This document shows, piece by piece, positions 63,670 through 64,000 of a stretch of 64,000 nt of DNA (the first letter of the stretch is position 1; every line of letters begins with the position of its first letter). Below the pieces are notes generated by a model. That model worked only from the letters and a program-made list of their open reading frames with translations, was not told the origin of the DNA and did not search any database. This DNA is from Telluria mixta. Its GTDB lineage: Bacteria > Pseudomonadota > Gammaproteobacteria > Burkholderiales > Burkholderiaceae_D. A program made the translations under genes and the position numbers. The DNA lies in the NCBI RefSeq assembly GCF_029223865.1, contig NZ_CP119520.1, positions 3,782,001 through 3,846,000 on the forward strand, written 5' to 3'.

Positions 63670-64000
63670 TCAGGGCCAGGAGGTTTCCTGCATGGGCAGG
63701 ACGGTCAGTTCCGCGATCACGCTTTCGCGCGGCAGCAGCAGCGCGTGCCGGATCGCCTGGGCGACGCTGGCGGGATCCTGCAGCCGGGTCGGGTCGAGGT
63801 CGGGGAAGCGGTCGAGCAGGAACGGCGTGCGCATGCCGCCCGCGACGACGGCCGTGACGCGGATGCCGTGCGGCCGCAGTTCGGCATGCAGCGCATGCGA
63901 CAGCCCGAGCAGCCCCCACTTGCTGGCGTGGTAGGCGCTCGCGTTCGGCCAGGCCCGCTTGGCCGCCGTGGAGGTCACGTTGACGATGTCGCCGCCGCCC
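63670..64000 (-). CDS. SDR-family oxidoreductase, C-terminal part
   Basis: Minus-strand gene whose start lies beyond the window. Seen: DIVNVTSTAAKRAWPNASAYHASKWGLLGLSHALHAELRPHG, with catalytic Ser and the YHASK motif, then GGMRTPFLLDRFPD, typical of classical SDRs. Substrate unknown. It ends 23 bases before the proposed GmhB start in the same direction. Confidence 0.88.
   Translation of the reverse strand, partial: GGGDIVNVTSTAAKRAWPNASAYHASKWGLLGLSHALHAELRPHGIRVTAVVAGGMRTPFLLDRFPDLDPTRLQDPASVAQAIRHALLLPRESVIAELTVLPMQETSWP

Overview
The window is high-GC DNA with dense, often overlapping operons. It looks like a betaproteobacterium of the Oxalobacteraceae (Massilia/Telluria/Duganella type). 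This is inferred from gene content (split arnA, Mth938-like protein next to arnT, standalone PIN-PhoH protein, Bug-type receptors, single-gene trimeric porins, TonB/uronate locus) and from REP-like repeats. No sequence search was possible, so the genus is a guess. No CRISPR array, rRNA or complete mobile element is visible. The only tRNA is tRNA-Pro(GGG).

Layout. 1-5.3 kb: two-partner secretion cluster (TpsB C-terminus, a 1373-residue TpsA exoprotein with an unusual cysteine-repeat tail, a FecR-domain protein). 5.5-7.3 kb: PIN-PhoH ATPase. 7.6-15.8 kb: lipid A aminoarabinose (arn) operon read leftwards: Mth938-like gene, arnT, small flippase-like gene, arnB, arnC, separate arnA formyltransferase and dehydrogenase genes, arnD, and last a bcp peroxiredoxin with a one-base frameshift. 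16.1-20.4 kb: alaA-like aminotransferase, homoserine dehydrogenase, NAD(P)-glutamate-type dehydrogenase. 20.5-27.3 kb: LysR regulator, then a dicarboxylate/amino-acid symporter, porin and DctB/DctD two-component pair behind a good sigma-54 promoter, which forms a self-contained sigma-54 regulatory loop. 27.3-36.8 kb: TctE/TctD two-component pair divergent from a porin, an orphan Bug receptor, a ferric/sugar-phosphate-type ABC importer and an AbrB-family permease. 37-39 kb: MFS-acyltransferase fusion and tRNA-Pro. 39.1-42.8 kb: ethanolamine ammonia-lyase EutBC and a diguanylate cyclase. 42.8-47.2 kb: frameshifted lipocalin-like gene, LysR, PEP carboxylase.

47.2-58.5 kb is the most distinctive region. 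It is a polyuronate utilisation locus with two unsaturated-uronyl hydrolase-type proteins (GH88/GH105), an alginate-lyase-fold lyase, an unrecognised 611-residue secreted protein, a TonB-dependent receptor, uronate dehydrogenase and a LacI-type regulator. Near-palindromic operators built on TTAAACGTTTAA lie at nearly every promoter of the locus, so one LacI protein plausibly controls the whole pathway. Because uronate dehydrogenase is present, the substrate is more likely a glucuronate- or galacturonate-containing polymer than alginate.

58.5-64 kb: a self-cleaving CI/LexA-like (S24) repressor with a small partner gene, divergent from a holin-like gene; an FtsH paralogue preceded by an FNR/CRP-type palindrome; and an LPS heptose segment (glycosyltransferase 9, GmhB-type phosphatase, start-truncated SDR).

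Two genes (bcp, lipocalin-like) are each broken by a single missing base in a short G/C run, so assembly error should be considered before calling them pseudogenes.
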